This document shows positions 51,326 to 61,332 of a DNA stretch of 64,000 nucleotides, one piece after another. The notes under the pieces are model-generated. The model saw only the letters and a program-made list of their open reading frames with translations, had not been told where the DNA came from and searched no databases. Position numbers and translations under genes: made by a program. Every line of letters begins with the position of its first letter. Position 1 is the stretch's first letter. Origin of the DNA: Yersinia enterocolitica. GTDB lineage: Bacteria > Pseudomonadota > Gammaproteobacteria > Enterobacterales > Enterobacteriaceae. The DNA is taken from NCBI GenBank assembly GCA_002082245.2, contig NBTC02000002.1, positions 3,782,001-3,846,000 on the forward strand, read 5' to 3'.

Positions 51326-51450
51326 TACTCTTCGTACTTGAAGCCGTAGGGTTGTTGGCTGCGTTCACTCACCCTAATCACTTACTGGCTGTAAGCTCAT
51401 AGGGACTCGCTCGCTTGCCGCCTACCTGCAACTCCAATTACTTTGAGTAA
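51326..51450. repeat. ERIC element between uvrA and ssb
   Basis: Full-length, about 125 bp: TACTCTTCGTACTTGAAGCC at one end, CCTACCTGCAACTCCAATTA at the other, and the fold CCCTAATCACTTAC/GTAAGCTCATAGGG between. Confidence 0.87.
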
Positions 51451-51523
51451 TGTATAGACGCATTTTGCAACGTCAAAAAAGGACACAGCCAGTACGAAAC
51501 GGATAATTATGACACAAAAAAAC

Positions 51524-51539
51524 CTGAATGGATATCCAG
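51524..51539. promoter_or_regulatory. LexA box between uvrA and ssb
   Basis: The minus strand reads CTGGATATCCATTCAG, which fits CTG-N10-CAG and differs from the E. coli uvrA box as I recall it (CTGTATATTCATTCAG) at two positions. Placement is the same: between the divergent uvrA and ssb promoters. Confidence 0.7.
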
Positions 51540-51679
51540 TATTCGAGTGCAATTAAGGCAGATGTCATGATAAAACTGCAACACATTTCGCAGTTATGAT
51601 CTACTGTGCCGTTTAGCAGTTAGCGTGTTAAACTTACTCGTTTATACTGTACAAAATTTACTTCATCAGGAGAGTTCAC

Positions 51680-52228
51680 ATGGCCAGCAGAGGCGTAAAC
51701 AAAGTGATTTTGGTCGGGAATTTGGGCCAAGACCCGGAAGTCCGCTACATGCCAAACGGCGGAGCTGTTGCCAATATCACCCTGGCCACTTCCGAAAGCT
51801 GGCGTGATAAAGCCACCGGCGAGCAGAAAGAAAAAACTGAATGGCACCGTGTGGTGTTGTTCGGCAAACTGGCAGAAGTGGCGGGTGAATATCTGCGTAA
51901 AGGCTCTCAGGTTTATATTGAAGGCGCACTGCAAACTCGTAAATGGACAGATCAGGCTGGTGTTGAGAAATACACCACAGAAGTTGTGGTTAATGTGGGC
52001 GGCACCATGCAAATGCTGGGTGGCCGTCAGGGCGGCGCTGCTCCGGCAGGTGGTGGTGCACCACAAGACGGCGGGGCGCAAGGTGGTTGGGGTCAACCTC
52101 AGCAGCCACAAGGTGGTAACCAGTTCAGCGGCGGTCAGACTTCACGTCCGGCCCAGTCTGCACCAGCAGCACAACCACAAGGCGGCAATGAGCCACCAAT
52201 GGATTTCGATGATGATATCCCGTTCTGA
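51680..52228 (+). CDS. ssb: Single-stranded DNA-binding protein
   Basis: SSB coats single-stranded DNA and recruits replication and repair proteins. It has 182 residues (178 in E. coli). The OB fold covers about 1-112 ([39 protein letters not shown]). A Gly/Gln/Pro-rich linker follows, and the acidic interaction tip MDFDDDIPF ends the protein. ATG 51680 follows CAGGAGAG. Monocistronic, with its own terminator. Confidence 0.98.
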   Translation: MASRGVNKVILVGNLGQDPEVRYMPNGGAVANITLATSESWRDKATGEQKEKTEWHRVVLFGKLAEVAGEYLRKGSQVYIEGALQTRKWTDQAGVEKYTTEVVVNVGGTMQMLGGRQGGAAPAGGGAPQDGGAQGGWGQPQQPQGGNQFSGGQTSRPAQSAPAAQPQGGNEPPMDFDDDIPF

Positions 52229-52270
52229 TTGCGCTGTTTTTTAAGCACAACAGTGCTGATTAGGAAAATA

Positions 52271-52298
52271 AAGCCCTGCCTTGGCGGGGCTTTTTGTT
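52271..52298 (+). terminator. ssb terminator
   Basis: AAGCCCTGCC pairs with GGCGGGGCTT (one G-T pair) and is followed by TTTGTTGG, about 42 bp after the stop. Confidence 0.85.
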
Positions 52299-52446
52299 GG
52301 TTTTAAGCCGCGCCTGAGGGATGAGATTTTTATACCTCGATATATCTGTTTTGCTTTCTTAAAATTGGTATTGGCAGCTTTGCAAACCAAAAAATTCTTT
52401 TATCACTATAATCAATACTCTTATGTTCATCATATGGAGCTTGGTC

Positions 52447-53115
52447 ATGGTCACGGTTCACCATCTGAATAATTCACGTTCACAACGTATCTTGTGGATG
52501 CTGGAGGAACTGCAAGTTCCTTATGAGTTGAAGCGCTATCAGCGCGACCCCGGCAGCTTACTGGCACCACCAGAATTGAAAAAAATCCATCCATTGGGAA
52601 AATCACCAGTGATTACTGACGGTGATCTCACCTTGGCGGAGTCTGGTGCCATTATTGAGTATTTACAGGAAACCTATGATGCACAGGGGCTATTTAAACC
52701 CACCGGTCACTATGATCGTCAACAGTTCCGTTACTGGATGCATTATGCCGAAGGTTCATTGATGCCATTGCTGGTGATGAAACTTATCTTTAGCCGATTG
52801 GGTGGGCCGCCTGTGCCGTGGATTATTCGCCCGGTTGCCAAGGCTCTGGGTGATGGCGTACAGAAAAGTTATCTGAATAAGCAAATTGCTACTCACCGCG
52901 ATTATCTGGAACAGCATTTGACGAATAATCAGTGGTTTGCTGGCAGTGATTTCAGCGCGGCGGATATTCAGATGAGTTTTCCTATCGAGGCAATCAACAC
53001 CCGTGGTGGTCTTGAGGGGTTCCCGAAACTGCAAGATTTCTTAGTGCGCATTCATCAGCGCCCAGCCTACCAACAGGCGATTGAGAAGGGCGGAGCCTAC
53101 AAACTGGAAGGCTGA
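52447..53115 (+). CDS. Glutathione S-transferase family protein
   Basis: A cytosolic glutathione S-transferase of 222 residues. ATG 52447 (MVTVHHLNNSRSQRILW) follows TGGAG; an ATG at 52423 adds eight residues without support. The N-terminal thioredoxin-like domain (about 1-80) has SRSQRILWMLEEL (glutathione-site serine region), GKSPVITDGDLTLAESGAIIEYL with the conserved cis-proline and ESGAI. The C-terminal helical domain has the N-capping motif in FSAADIQMSFPIE. The substrate is unknown. It sits where E. coli has yjcB-yjcC-soxSR. Confidence 0.88.
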   Translation: MVTVHHLNNSRSQRILWMLEELQVPYELKRYQRDPGSLLAPPELKKIHPLGKSPVITDGDLTLAESGAIIEYLQETYDAQGLFKPTGHYDRQQFRYWMHYAEGSLMPLLVMKLIFSRLGGPPVPWIIRPVAKALGDGVQKSYLNKQIATHRDYLEQHLTNNQWFAGSDFSAADIQMSFPIEAINTRGGLEGFPKLQDFLVRIHQRPAYQQAIEKGGAYKLEG

Positions 53116-53589
53116 TAACCGATGATTCGGCATCATTGCCACGCAAAGTAAATGAGTGTGAGGCTACTCACACTTTTGTTTCCCGTCAAATTAATGCTCC
53201 CCCGACAAATTAATGTAAAAAAATGCAATAAATGTCGCTATCTGGTGTTGATTAGTCGCTACGAATAGCTAGATAATCGTTTGCCTTACAATAAGGCTAT
53301 TTTATTTGCCATTTTGAACTTGGGCAGTGCTAAAAATCCTCACGTACCGAGTGTACGCTCCGGTTTTTGCGCGCTGGCCGCGTCCAAACTGCCTGCAACA
53401 ATGACGCTTATTGTAGTTTTTCTTCGATTTTTTTCAGTCATGCGTGCTTCCAGCTAATCGTTTGCTATTTTCTCCACCATGAAGATGTTGGAGGCGTTGT
53501 CGAGTTAATCGGCAAAAACGGAAACGATTACGTAGGGAAGGGCGCCTGACTTGCTGACTACTTTAAAATGACACACAGGGGACATAACC
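53116..53589. other. Gap between the GST gene and ghxP
   Basis: This 474-bp gap holds a copy of the GC-rich block also seen at 4458-4512 (here 53339-53392, CCTCACGTACCGAGTGTACG then CTCCGGTTTTTGCGCGCTGG). The PurR box is close to ghxP. No soxR or soxS homologue is present. A 60-codon frame at 53367-53549 has no ribosome-binding site and covers the repeat and the PurR box, so I do not call it. Confidence 0.55.
53518..53533 (+). promoter_or_regulatory. PurR box before ghxP
   Basis: ACGGAAACGATTACGT matches the PurR consensus ACGCAAACGNTTNCGT at all but one defined position. It lies 56 bp before the ghxP ATG, fitting purine repression of a purine permease. Confidence 0.82.
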
Positions 53590-54957
53590 ATGTCTAGCAC
53601 CAACCCTCAAGTGAACCGGGCAGTAACGCCAAAAGGTTCGCTTGATGCATTTTTCAAGCTTAGTGAACGCGGCAGTAATGTACGCCAGGAAGTGCTGGCT
53701 GGCCTGACAACCTTTCTCGCCATGGTCTACTCGGTCATTGTTGTACCAAGTATGCTTGGCAAAGCGGGTTTCCCACCAACAGCGGTGTTTGTGGCAACCT
53801 GTCTGGTTGCCGGTCTTGGTTCTTTGTTGATGGGGTTGTGGGCCAACTTGCCGATGGCGATTGGTTGCGCCATATCACTGACAGCGTTTACGGCATTCAG
53901 CTTGGTGCTGGGGCAACACATCAGTATTCCTGTGGCATTGGGGGCAGTATTCCTGATGGGGGTGCTGTTCACTATTATCTCTGTGACCGGTATCCGTTCA
54001 TGGATATTGCGTAATTTGCCGATGGGCGTGGCACATGGTACCGGTATCGGTATCGGCTTGTTCCTGTTGCTGATTGCAGCAAACGGTGTCGGCCTGGTTA
54101 TCAAAAACCCGATTGAAGGTTTACCGGTTGCACTGGGTGCATTTACCTCTTTCCCGGTCATAATGACTTTGCTAGGGCTGGCGGTGATTTTCGGTCTGGA
54201 AAAACTGCGAGTGCCGGGTGGCATTCTGCTGGTGATCATCGCCATCTCGGTTATCGGCCTGATTTTTGATCCGAGTGTGACCTATCAAGGGCTGTTTGCG
54301 ATGCCTAGCCTGGCGGATGCTAACGGTAATTCATTGATTTTCAGCCTTGATATCATGGGTGCATTGAAACCTGTGGTGCTGCCAAGTGTATTGGCATTAG
54401 TGATGACTGCTGTATTTGATGCCACCGGGACTATCCGCGCGGTAGCGGGTCAGGCTAATTTGTTGGATAAAGACGGCCAGATCATTAGCGGCGGTAAAGC
54501 TCTGACATCTGACTCCGTTAGCAGCATTTTTGCTGGTTTGGTGGGCGCTGCGCCTGCTGCGGTTTATATCGAATCTGCCGCCGGTACTGCCGCTGGTGGT
54601 AAAACCGGTTTGACCGCCACCGTGGTAGGTATTTTGTTCCTGCTGATGCTGTTCCTGTCGCCACTATCCTATTTGGTTCCGGCTTATGCGACGGCACCGG
54701 CTCTGATGTATGTAGGGTTGCTGATGTTGAGCAACGTCTCCAAACTGGATTTCGAAGACTTTGTTGATGCGATGTCTGGCCTGCTTTGTGCCGTGTTTAT
54801 CGTGCTGACTTGTAATATCGTCACCGGTATTATGTTGGGCTTCAGCTCGCTGGTTATTGGCCGTATCTGTTCCGGTGAATGGCGTAAACTGAATATCGGT
54901 ACCGTGATTATCGCTATCGCGTTAGTGGCATTCTATGCGGGTGGCTGGGCAATCTAA
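53590..54957 (+). CDS. ghxP: Guanine/hypoxanthine permease
   Basis: This inner-membrane purine:H+ symporter of the AzgA-like NCS2 branch is orthologous by order and sequence to E. coli GhxP (YjcD), a guanine/hypoxanthine importer. It has 455 residues (449 in E. coli). Family motifs: [19 protein letters not shown] (about 36-54), [33 protein letters not shown] (about 277-294) and the binding-loop region [24 protein letters not shown] (about 318-341). The start follows AGGGGAC. Its neighbour yjcE is the same as in E. coli. Paralogues AdeP/AdeQ carry adenine, so the exact purine is inferred. Confidence 0.9.
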   Translation: MSSTNPQVNRAVTPKGSLDAFFKLSERGSNVRQEVLAGLTTFLAMVYSVIVVPSMLGKAGFPPTAVFVATCLVAGLGSLLMGLWANLPMAIGCAISLTAFTAFSLVLGQHISIPVALGAVFLMGVLFTIISVTGIRSWILRNLPMGVAHGTGIGIGLFLLLIAANGVGLVIKNPIEGLPVALGAFTSFPVIMTLLGLAVIFGLEKLRVPGGILLVIIAISVIGLIFDPSVTYQGLFAMPSLADANGNSLIFSLDIMGALKPVVLPSVLALVMTAVFDATGTIRAVAGQANLLDKDGQIISGGKALTSDSVSSIFAGLVGAAPAAVYIESAAGTAAGGKTGLTATVVGILFLLMLFLSPLSYLVPAYATAPALMYVGLLMLSNVSKLDFEDFVDAMSGLLCAVFIVLTCNIVTGIMLGFSSLVIGRICSGEWRKLNIGTVIIAIALVAFYAGGWAI

Positions 54958-54972
54958 GCGATGAGTTTTTGC

Positions 54973-55014
54973 TGGCATCGGGGTGACGCTGTCCCGATGC
55001 CACAGCGGTTTTTA
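54973..55014 (+). terminator. Hairpin after ghxP
   Basis: TGGCATCGGG pairs perfectly with CCCGATGCCA around ten bases; TTTTT follows eight bases later. A probable terminator with a displaced T-run. Confidence 0.6.
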
Positions 55015-55174
55015 ATAACCCTATTTTCTTTGTTTTTTCCTGCCATCAGTTACAGGTTTTTTCCCCGTTTAACAAAAAAGTGATCTACTATCAAAAGCTA
55101 AACTCCGGCCCTGTCTACGGGCGGGTGAGGTTAAATCTTATATTGAGTTGTGTTGAGTTGAGTCTAAGGAAAGC

Positions 55175-56824
55175 ATGGAAATTTTTTTTACAATCCTCAT
55201 CCTGATTCTGGTGGTGTCGCTTTCCGGCGTTGTCACTCGGATGTTGCCGTTTCAAATCCCCCTTCCTCTGATGCAGATTGTCTGTGGTGCCTTGTTGGCC
55301 TTTCCCCACTTTGGTTTGCATGTCGATTTTGACCCGGAATTATTCCTGGTGCTGTTTATTCCACCGCTGCTCTTTGCCGACGGCTGGAAAACACCGACAC
55401 GAGAGTTTATTCACCATGGGCGGGAGATATTTGGTCTGGCGCTGGCATTGGTGCTGGTCACCGTGGTGGGTATCGGCTATCTGATTTACTGGATGGTGCC
55501 GGGTATTCCGCTGGTAGCCGCGTTTGCACTGGCGGCGGTATTGTCGCCAACCGATGCTGTGGCATTATCCGGCATTGTGGGGAAAGGGCGCATACCTAAA
55601 TCGATTATGGGCGTATTAGAAGGGGAGGCGTTGATGAATGATGCCTCTGGTCTGGTTGCGCTAAAGTTTGCCATTGCGGTGGCAATGGGGACGATGGTCT
55701 TTACCGTGTCTGGTGCCACACTTGAGTTCCTAAAAGTGGCGATTGGTGGCCTGCTGGCTGGTGTGGCGGTAACCTGGCTATACAGTAAGTCACTGCGCCT
55801 GATGAGCCGCTGGAGTGGTGATGATCCGGCAACACAAATTGTCTTACTGCTGCTGTTGCCATTCGCTTCTTATCTGATTGCTGAGCATATTGGCGTCTCC
55901 GGCATTCTGGCCGCAGTGGCGGCAGGGATGACCATCAGTCAGTCCGGGGTTATCCGAAACGCACCATTGACGATGCGGTTACGTGCCGACAGCGTGTGGT
56001 CGATGCTGGAGTTTGTGTTTAACGGCATGGTGTTCATCCTGTTGGGGCTGCAATTACCGGGGATTTTGGAAACATCAATCATACAGGCTGAACTGGACCC
56101 AACCATTCAAACCTGGAACCTCTTCGCGGATGTTGCCATTATTTATGGTGCGTTGTTGGTACTGCGCTTTAGCTGGCTATGGTCGATGAAGAAAATCAGT
56201 AAACGCATCCTGACCAAACGGCCACTGGAGTTTGGCAATTACACCACACGTGAACTGTGGGTGGCATCGTTTGCAGGGGTACGGGGAGCGATTACTCTTG
56301 CCGGTGTCCTCTCTATTCCGTTATTCCTCAGCGATGGTTCAGCCTTCCCATCCCGTTACCAGTTGGTATTTATCGCCACCGGCGTGATTCTGCTGTCGGT
56401 TATTATCGGGGTGATTGCTTTGCCGCCATTGCTGCGTGGTGTGGTGGTAGCAGATAAAAGTGCCAGCCGTGAAGAAGTGCGTTTCGCTCGGGCGGCGACT
56501 GCCGAGGTGGCAATTGTTAGCCTGAATAAAATGGAAGAGCGGCTGGCAGCCAGCAGCGAGGAGAATATTGACCCGGAGTTGCTAAAAGAGATCAGTTCAC
56601 GAGTTATCGGAACATTGCGACGGCGTACCGGCAGTAAGGATGAAATTGAGAACACCTTGCTGGTTGAGAATCTGGAGCGGCGTTTTCGTTTAACCGCATT
56701 ACGAGCCGAGCGTGGGGAACTGTATCACCTGCGTGCGACGCAGAAAATCAGCAATGAAACGCTGCAAAAACTGCTGCACGATTTGGATTTGCTGGAAGCG
56801 TTACTGATCGAAAAAGAGGGTTAA
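55175..56824 (+). CDS. yjcE: CPA1-family Na+/H+ antiporter YjcE
   Basis: YjcE is an inner-membrane monovalent cation/proton antiporter of the CPA1 family. It has 549 residues, as in E. coli. About twelve membrane segments span roughly 1-420, with the ion-site region LSPTDAVALSGI (about 126-137) and EGEALMNDASGLVALKFA (about 148-165). GVRGAITLAGVLSIPLF (about 367-383) carries the conserved arginine. A cytoplasmic helical tail of about 130 residues follows. ATG 55175 follows AAGGAAAGC. Single gene. Confidence 0.92.
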   Translation: MEIFFTILILILVVSLSGVVTRMLPFQIPLPLMQIVCGALLAFPHFGLHVDFDPELFLVLFIPPLLFADGWKTPTREFIHHGREIFGLALALVLVTVVGIGYLIYWMVPGIPLVAAFALAAVLSPTDAVALSGIVGKGRIPKSIMGVLEGEALMNDASGLVALKFAIAVAMGTMVFTVSGATLEFLKVAIGGLLAGVAVTWLYSKSLRLMSRWSGDDPATQIVLLLLLPFASYLIAEHIGVSGILAAVAAGMTISQSGVIRNAPLTMRLRADSVWSMLEFVFNGMVFILLGLQLPGILETSIIQAELDPTIQTWNLFADVAIIYGALLVLRFSWLWSMKKISKRILTKRPLEFGNYTTRELWVASFAGVRGAITLAGVLSIPLFLSDGSAFPSRYQLVFIATGVILLSVIIGVIALPPLLRGVVVADKSASREEVRFARAATAEVAIVSLNKMEERLAASSEENIDPELLKEISSRVIGTLRRRTGSKDEIENTLLVENLERRFRLTALRAERGELYHLRATQKISNETLQKLLHDLDLLEALLIEKEG

Positions 56825-56836
56825 TGCTTCTTAAAT

Positions 56837-56864
56837 CCGGCTGCCGTTCGGTGGCCGGTTTATC
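56837..56864 (+). terminator. Hairpin after yjcE
   Basis: CCGGCTGCC and GGTGGCCGG pair (two G-T pairs) around GTTC, then TTTATCT. A moderate terminator. Confidence 0.5.
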
Positions 56865-56955
56865 TAACGGAATCAACTTTGCGGCCCGCACTAATCAATA
56901 GAATATTCTATTATGGTAATAGCAACCCTTAAGGACGAGTCACTCGATATTGGTT

Positions 56956-57642
56956 TTATGTTAATGGGAAGGAACCTGTGTATTCAAAGAAACTCTGAGG
57001 AATATAATTATTGATATTTTTCTCATGGCAGTATTCTATGATTTGTCGTTTGCTGGAAACCCCTGTTTTTCTATAGAGACTTTGGATGGTATTACTGATG
57101 GTTCTGGGTGATAGATGAATTTTTCTGGCGATATCCACATGGGAAAATGAATGTAGAAGATAAAATAACACTTCCCACTCTCTTCTGGAAAATAAGTCAG
57201 ATGGTGGTGTGAATACAAGAGATGTGGGTGTTTTTATTTTATTTAAATGAGTTAATATCATATTATCTACCGCTCGACCATGAAAAATAGTTCCTACAGA
57301 TACGCCATTTTCATCAATTAATGGATATTTATCAAAAAACCAAGGTTGAAAATAGGGGTGCCCCTCAAATGCATGTATTTCAACTGACGTTATACGATCT
57401 TGCGATAACTCTACCTTACGGTCATGTTGTTGAAATTCATTTTGAAACTCCGATGTTGATGCCGGGAGTTCGCCATCGAGTCGTCCTTCTACGTTGAATT
57501 TATCCGGTAAGGATAATAATTCATGGTATTTTTTATTTGCATAAATAAATATTGAATTATTATCTTTCGCTCCCCAAGGCTCTGAACTCTGTGCCCAAAA
57601 GCGAATTAAAACGTTAAGTGACTCTAATAAGTTAGTTTTCAT
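56956..57642 (-). CDS. LuxR-family transcriptional regulator with PAS-like N-terminus
   Basis: A 228-residue DNA-binding regulator. The C-terminal LuxR helix-turn-helix is clear at about 152-206 (SRREWEVLFYLLHSFSHVDI, then ARKIHLSPRTISNTIQSLYR). The N-terminal part (about 25-130) looks PAS-like, with IFIYANKKYHELLSLPDKFNVEGRL in the place of a PAS core and WFFDKYPLIDENGVSVGTIFHGR as its beta-sheet end. No receiver domain is present, so it is not a two-component response regulator of the usual kind. The gene is A+T-rich next to its neighbours, suggesting later arrival. It diverges from a cupin gene 138 bp away, a probable target. Confidence 0.82.
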   Translation of the reverse strand: MKTNLLESLNVLIRFWAQSSEPWGAKDNNSIFIYANKKYHELLSLPDKFNVEGRLDGELPASTSEFQNEFQQHDRKVELSQDRITSVEIHAFEGHPYFQPWFFDKYPLIDENGVSVGTIFHGRAVDNMILTHLNKIKTPTSLVFTPPSDLFSRREWEVLFYLLHSFSHVDIARKIHLSPRTISNTIQSLYRKTGVSSKRQIIEYCHEKNINNYIPQSFFEYTGSFPLT

Positions 57643-57780
57643 TATTTCACCATTTAATTAATTTACTATTTAATGATTGGTAATGTTTTAGTATTAATGG
57701 GGGTTGTTAAGTTATTAAATAACGATTACCCTTTGCAGTCTAGTTTATTATTTACTCTATTTTCCACAAGGAAGTGTTAC
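57643..57780. promoter_or_regulatory. Divergent LuxR-regulator/cupin promoter region
   Basis: 138 bp, A+T-rich, between divergent starts. It must hold both promoters. I could not identify a clear operator. A longer cupin frame from 57673 crosses it but is not supported by a ribosome-binding site. Confidence 0.5.
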
Positions 57781-58170
57781 ATGATCAATATATCCGGTTT
57801 TAATTATGATAATGCTATAGAAGATCCCGTCGTTGGGATCTCAATTGCAGAAATGTTTAAGAAAGAAGGTTTGCAGGCTTATGGAACTCGCGTTGAGCAA
57901 GGCAAGCGCGTGAGTTGCCATAGTCATGCTCAAGATGAGGAGTGGTATATTATTCTCTCGGGTGAAGGTGCTATCTGGACTGCGGATGTCATTGATGGAG
58001 AATTAAAAAATAAGCGTGTAGATGTTTTTGCTAAAGGTTCTGTATTTTGCATCTACCCTAATACCGCGCATCAACTGGCAGCGAAAACCGACGTCGAGTT
58101 CATATTCTTGTGTCCGCAATCGCATATCACTCGTGACCGAATCCTGTTTGACGATATTGTGGCAGAGTAA
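57781..58170 (+). CDS. Small single-domain cupin protein
   Basis: ATG 57781 (MINISGFNYDNAIEDP) gives 129 residues and follows AAGGAAG. Cupin motif 1 is GTRVEQGKRVSCHSHAQDEEW (about 35-55) with the metal-type His-x-His...Glu set, and motif 2 is FCIYPNTAHQLA with a further histidine. It could bind a metal and a small ligand, acting as an isomerase, dioxygenase or sensor; the sequence does not say which. It is divergently paired with the LuxR-type regulator. Confidence 0.8.
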   Translation: MINISGFNYDNAIEDPVVGISIAEMFKKEGLQAYGTRVEQGKRVSCHSHAQDEEWYIILSGEGAIWTADVIDGELKNKRVDVFAKGSVFCIYPNTAHQLAAKTDVEFIFLCPQSHITRDRILFDDIVAE

Positions 58171-58173
58171 GGC

Positions 58174-58200
58174 AAAAAAAGGGTGAGGATACCCTCACCC
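58174..58200 (-). terminator. Terminator of the amino acid transporter operon
   Basis: GGGTGAGG (58181-58188) and CCTCACCC (58193-58200) pair around ATAC. On the minus strand the hairpin is followed by a run of seven T residues. The plus strand lacks a T-run, so it mainly ends the leftward ABC operon, 38 bp after its last stop. Confidence 0.85.
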
Positions 58201-58237
58201 GCAAGTACTCAATGGAAAACCCAACGTAATGAATTAG

Positions 58238-58999
58238 TTAATGAATAACCTGCGCCAGAAACGCCTGGGTGCGCTCTGATTTCGGGTTAGAGAAAAATTC
58301 GGCGGGTGGTGCTTGTTCCACTATCTCCCCACGGTCCATAAAAATAACCCGATCGGCAACGGTACGGGCAAAACCCATCTCGTGGGTTACACACAACATG
58401 GTCATGCCTTCATTTGCCAGACTGATCATGGTATCCAGCACTTCTTTCACCATCTCAGGGTCCAGCGCCGAGGTTGGTTCATCAAATAGCATGATTTTGG
58501 GTTTCATACACAGCGAACGGGCGATTGCCACCCGCTGCTGCTGGCCACCGGAAAGTTGGCCGGGGAACTTATGGGCGTGCTCTGCAATCCGCACCCGTTC
58601 TAAATAATGCATTGCCAATTCGTCGGCCTCTTTCTTGGGCATCTTACGTACCCAGCTTGGTGCCAGCGTGCAGTTTTGCATCACCGTTAAGTGCGGGAAC
58701 AGATTGAAGTGTTGGAACACCATGCCGACCTCGGTACGTACCCGTTCAATATTGCGCAGGTCATCGTTAAGTTCGATGCCATCCACCATGATTTTCCCCT
58801 GCTGATGCTCTTCCAGATGGTTGATGCAGCGGATAGTGGTAGATTTACCTGAGCCAGAAGGACCGCAAAGTACGATGCGTTCGCCAGGGCGCACATGTAA
58901 ATTGATATCTTTCAATACGTGGAACTGCCCGTACCACTTATTGACGTTTTCCAGCGTAATCATCATTTTATCGCCTGGAGTTGGCTGATTGTCGCTCAT
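58238..58999 (-). CDS. Polar amino acid ABC transporter ATPase (AapP/YhdZ-like)
   Basis: The ATPase of a general L-amino acid importer of the Aap/Yhd family. ATG 58999 ([19 protein letters not shown]) gives 253 residues (252 in E. coli YhdZ) and follows GAGGCATAAC; 29 upstream codons in the frame overlap the preceding gene. ABC motifs: GPSGSGKST (Walker A), [12 protein letters not shown] (Q-loop), [30 protein letters not shown] and CVTHEMGFA. It starts 8 bp after the upstream permease gene and is last in the operon. Confidence 0.93.
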   Translation of the reverse strand: MSDNQPTPGDKMMITLENVNKWYGQFHVLKDINLHVRPGERIVLCGPSGSGKSTTIRCINHLEEHQQGKIMVDGIELNDDLRNIERVRTEVGMVFQHFNLFPHLTVMQNCTLAPSWVRKMPKKEADELAMHYLERVRIAEHAHKFPGQLSGGQQQRVAIARSLCMKPKIMLFDEPTSALDPEMVKEVLDTMISLANEGMTMLCVTHEMGFARTVADRVIFMDRGEIVEQAPPAEFFSNPKSERTQAFLAQVIH

Positions 59000-59007
59000 G
59001 TTATGCC

Positions 59008-60117
59008 TCAATGTGTGGAACGTCCGGTGTGAAAGCGCTTTTCCAGATGCTGGCTGTAGCGCGACATGCTGAAACAGAAAACCCAATAGACAGCGGCGGC
59101 AAAGACATAGCCTTCGGTCGACATCCCCAACCAGGCAGGGTCGACGGTGGCTTGCTGCACGCTGCTGAACAAATCAAACAGACCAATGATGATAACCAGA
59201 CTGGTATCTTTAAACAGGGCGATAATGGTGTTTACCAACCCGGGGATCACCATCTTCAGGGCTTGTGGCAAAATAACCAGCCCTTGGGTTTTCCAATAGC
59301 CCAGCCCCAGTGACTCGGCGGCTTCGGTCTGTCCTCTGGGCAAGGCCTGTAACCCGCCACGCACCACTTCTGCCACATAGGCTGATTGGAACAACACCAC
59401 CCCGACCAAGGCACGGATCAGTTTGTCGATGCTGGTGCCTTCGGTCATAAACAGTGGCAACATCACCGAGGACATAAACAGCACGGTGATTAGCGGCACC
59501 CCGCGCCAGAACTCAATAAATACCACTGACAGAATACGCACCACTGGCATACTCGAACGGCGGGCCAAGGCCAATAAAATCCCCAGCGGTAGCGCACCGG
59601 CAATACCTACTGCGGCGATGATCAGCGTCAGTGTCAGGCCGCCCCACTGGCGGGTTTCAACCCGGGTTAACCCGAGGAAACCGCCATATAACATCAACCA
59701 TACCAGCAGTGGGTACGCTACCATCCACACCGCCAAATAGCGGCCTCGATGTGGCATAGCGCGCCAGAACAATGGAATGAGCGTCAGCAATCCGATGATC
59801 AAGGTGGTGTTGATGCGCCAACGCTGCTCAATAGGATAAAGGCCATACATAAATTGGCCAAAGCGCGCATGAATAAACACCCAGCAGGCACCCTCACGGG
59901 TACAATCAGTGCGCGATGTACCTAGCCAGTTGGCGTTAAAAATAGTCCAATTCAGTAATGGCGGGATCAATTGCCACATCAGCCACAGGCACAGCAGCGT
60001 CAGCAGACTATTAGTCCAACTGGAAAACAAATTCTTTCTCGCCCAAAACACCATCCGGCTTAACGGGTTGCCCGGCCGTACTGTGCTGGGTGGTTCACGG
60101 GTTAGTGTCATCGTCAT
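59008..60117 (-). CDS. Polar amino acid ABC transporter permease (AapM/YhdY-like)
   Basis: Inner-membrane permease of 369 residues, matching the long AapM/YhdY type (about 367). The first ~170 residues contain extra membrane segments and the conserved [20 protein letters not shown]. The C-terminal transport domain includes [19 protein letters not shown], and the coupling loop [26 protein letters not shown] (about 276-301). ATG 60117 follows AAGGGAAG. Third of four genes, 9 bp after the AapQ-like gene. Confidence 0.93.
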   Translation of the reverse strand: MTMTLTREPPSTVRPGNPLSRMVFWARKNLFSSWTNSLLTLLCLWLMWQLIPPLLNWTIFNANWLGTSRTDCTREGACWVFIHARFGQFMYGLYPIEQRWRINTTLIIGLLTLIPLFWRAMPHRGRYLAVWMVAYPLLVWLMLYGGFLGLTRVETRQWGGLTLTLIIAAVGIAGALPLGILLALARRSSMPVVRILSVVFIEFWRGVPLITVLFMSSVMLPLFMTEGTSIDKLIRALVGVVLFQSAYVAEVVRGGLQALPRGQTEAAESLGLGYWKTQGLVILPQALKMVIPGLVNTIIALFKDTSLVIIIGLFDLFSSVQQATVDPAWLGMSTEGYVFAAAVYWVFCFSMSRYSQHLEKRFHTGRSTH

Positions 60118-60126
60118 TCGCTTCCC

Positions 60127-61305
60127 TTAGCGCTCTACCAGCGCGATCCGCCGGTTGTAGAGATTCATTAAAAATGAAATGGATAGGCTGATAACCAAAT
60201 AGACTGACATGGTAATGGCGATAGTTTCTATCGCCTGACCAGTCTGGTTCAGCACTGTGCCGGCAAACAACGACACCATATCTGGATAGCCGATAGCGGC
60301 TGCCAGTGAGGAGTTTTTGACGATGTTCAGGTATTGACTGGTGAGTGGCGGAATGATGACTCGTAACGCCTGTGGCAGAATAACTTGGCGCAAGGTGACG
60401 GTGTTGGGCAGCGCCAGTGAACGGGCTGCTTCATGCTGACCATAGGGCACGGACTGAATGCCTGAACGAATCACCTCAGCAATAAAGGTCGAGGTATAAA
60501 CCGACAGTGCCAAGGTCAAGGCCGCCAATTCAGGGATAAGAACCAGGCCACCTTTAAAGTTAAAGCCGCGTAACTGCGGTAGATCCCAATGCAGTGCCGA
60601 GCCATACAGAAAATGGGCCGCTGCTGGTAGGGCTATCAACAGTAGTAAGGCAATCGGCCAGGTGCGGTGAAACTGACCGGTATGTAACTGACGGAAATGG
60701 TTATAGCGATACAGCGCCACGGTGATAACAACGGCCAGCAGCACAGCGAGTATGGCGGGTATAAAACCGGCAGCAAACTCCGGTGATGGTAGATACAAGC
60801 CACGGTTGCTGAGAAAAGCCACACCGAAGGCATCCAGACTCTGTCGTGGCCCTGGTAGATTGCGTAATACCGCGAAATACCAGAAGAAGATTTGCAGCAA
60901 GGGCGGGATATTACGGAATGTCTCGATATAGATAGTGGACAGTTTGCGTAACAGCCAGTTATCAGATAAACGCGCCAGCCCAAGGAAGAACCCGAGGATC
61001 GACGCAAAGAAAATACATAATACTGATACCAGCAAGGTATTGAATAACCCGACCAAAAACACCCGGCCGTAGGTATCACCTTGCTCATAATCGATAAGAT
61101 GCTGAACAATACCAAAACCGGCGCTGTTATTCAGGAAAGCAAAGCCGGAGGTGATGCCCCGGGTCGACAGGTTGGTAATGGTGTTATGGAAAAGATACGC
61201 ACCGCATCCGATCAGTATCAATAGCGCGATAATTTGATACAACCAGGCGCGTACCGCTGGATTGGTCAGCGAAAAGACACCTTTGACGGTTGGGCGTTGT
61301 GACAT
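60127..61305 (-). CDS. Polar amino acid ABC transporter permease (AapQ/YhdX-like)
   Basis: Second inner-membrane permease, 392 residues, matching AapQ/YhdX. Typical parts: FLNNSAGFGI near the start, FRNIPPLLQIFFWYFAVL (about 135-152), TFIAEVIRSGIQSVPYGQHEAARSLALP (coupling loop, about 273-300), and LPQALRVIIPPLTSQYLNIVKNSSLAAAIGYPDM. ATG 61305 follows GAGG. Second gene of the operon, 64 bp after the binding-protein gene with a hairpin between. Confidence 0.93.
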   Translation of the reverse strand: MSQRPTVKGVFSLTNPAVRAWLYQIIALLILIGCGAYLFHNTITNLSTRGITSGFAFLNNSAGFGIVQHLIDYEQGDTYGRVFLVGLFNTLLVSVLCIFFASILGFFLGLARLSDNWLLRKLSTIYIETFRNIPPLLQIFFWYFAVLRNLPGPRQSLDAFGVAFLSNRGLYLPSPEFAAGFIPAILAVLLAVVITVALYRYNHFRQLHTGQFHRTWPIALLLLIALPAAAHFLYGSALHWDLPQLRGFNFKGGLVLIPELAALTLALSVYTSTFIAEVIRSGIQSVPYGQHEAARSLALPNTVTLRQVILPQALRVIIPPLTSQYLNIVKNSSLAAAIGYPDMVSLFAGTVLNQTGQAIETIAITMSVYLVISLSISFLMNLYNRRIALVER

Positions 61306-61332
61306 AGTGTGGGCCTCGGTCTGGATAATACA

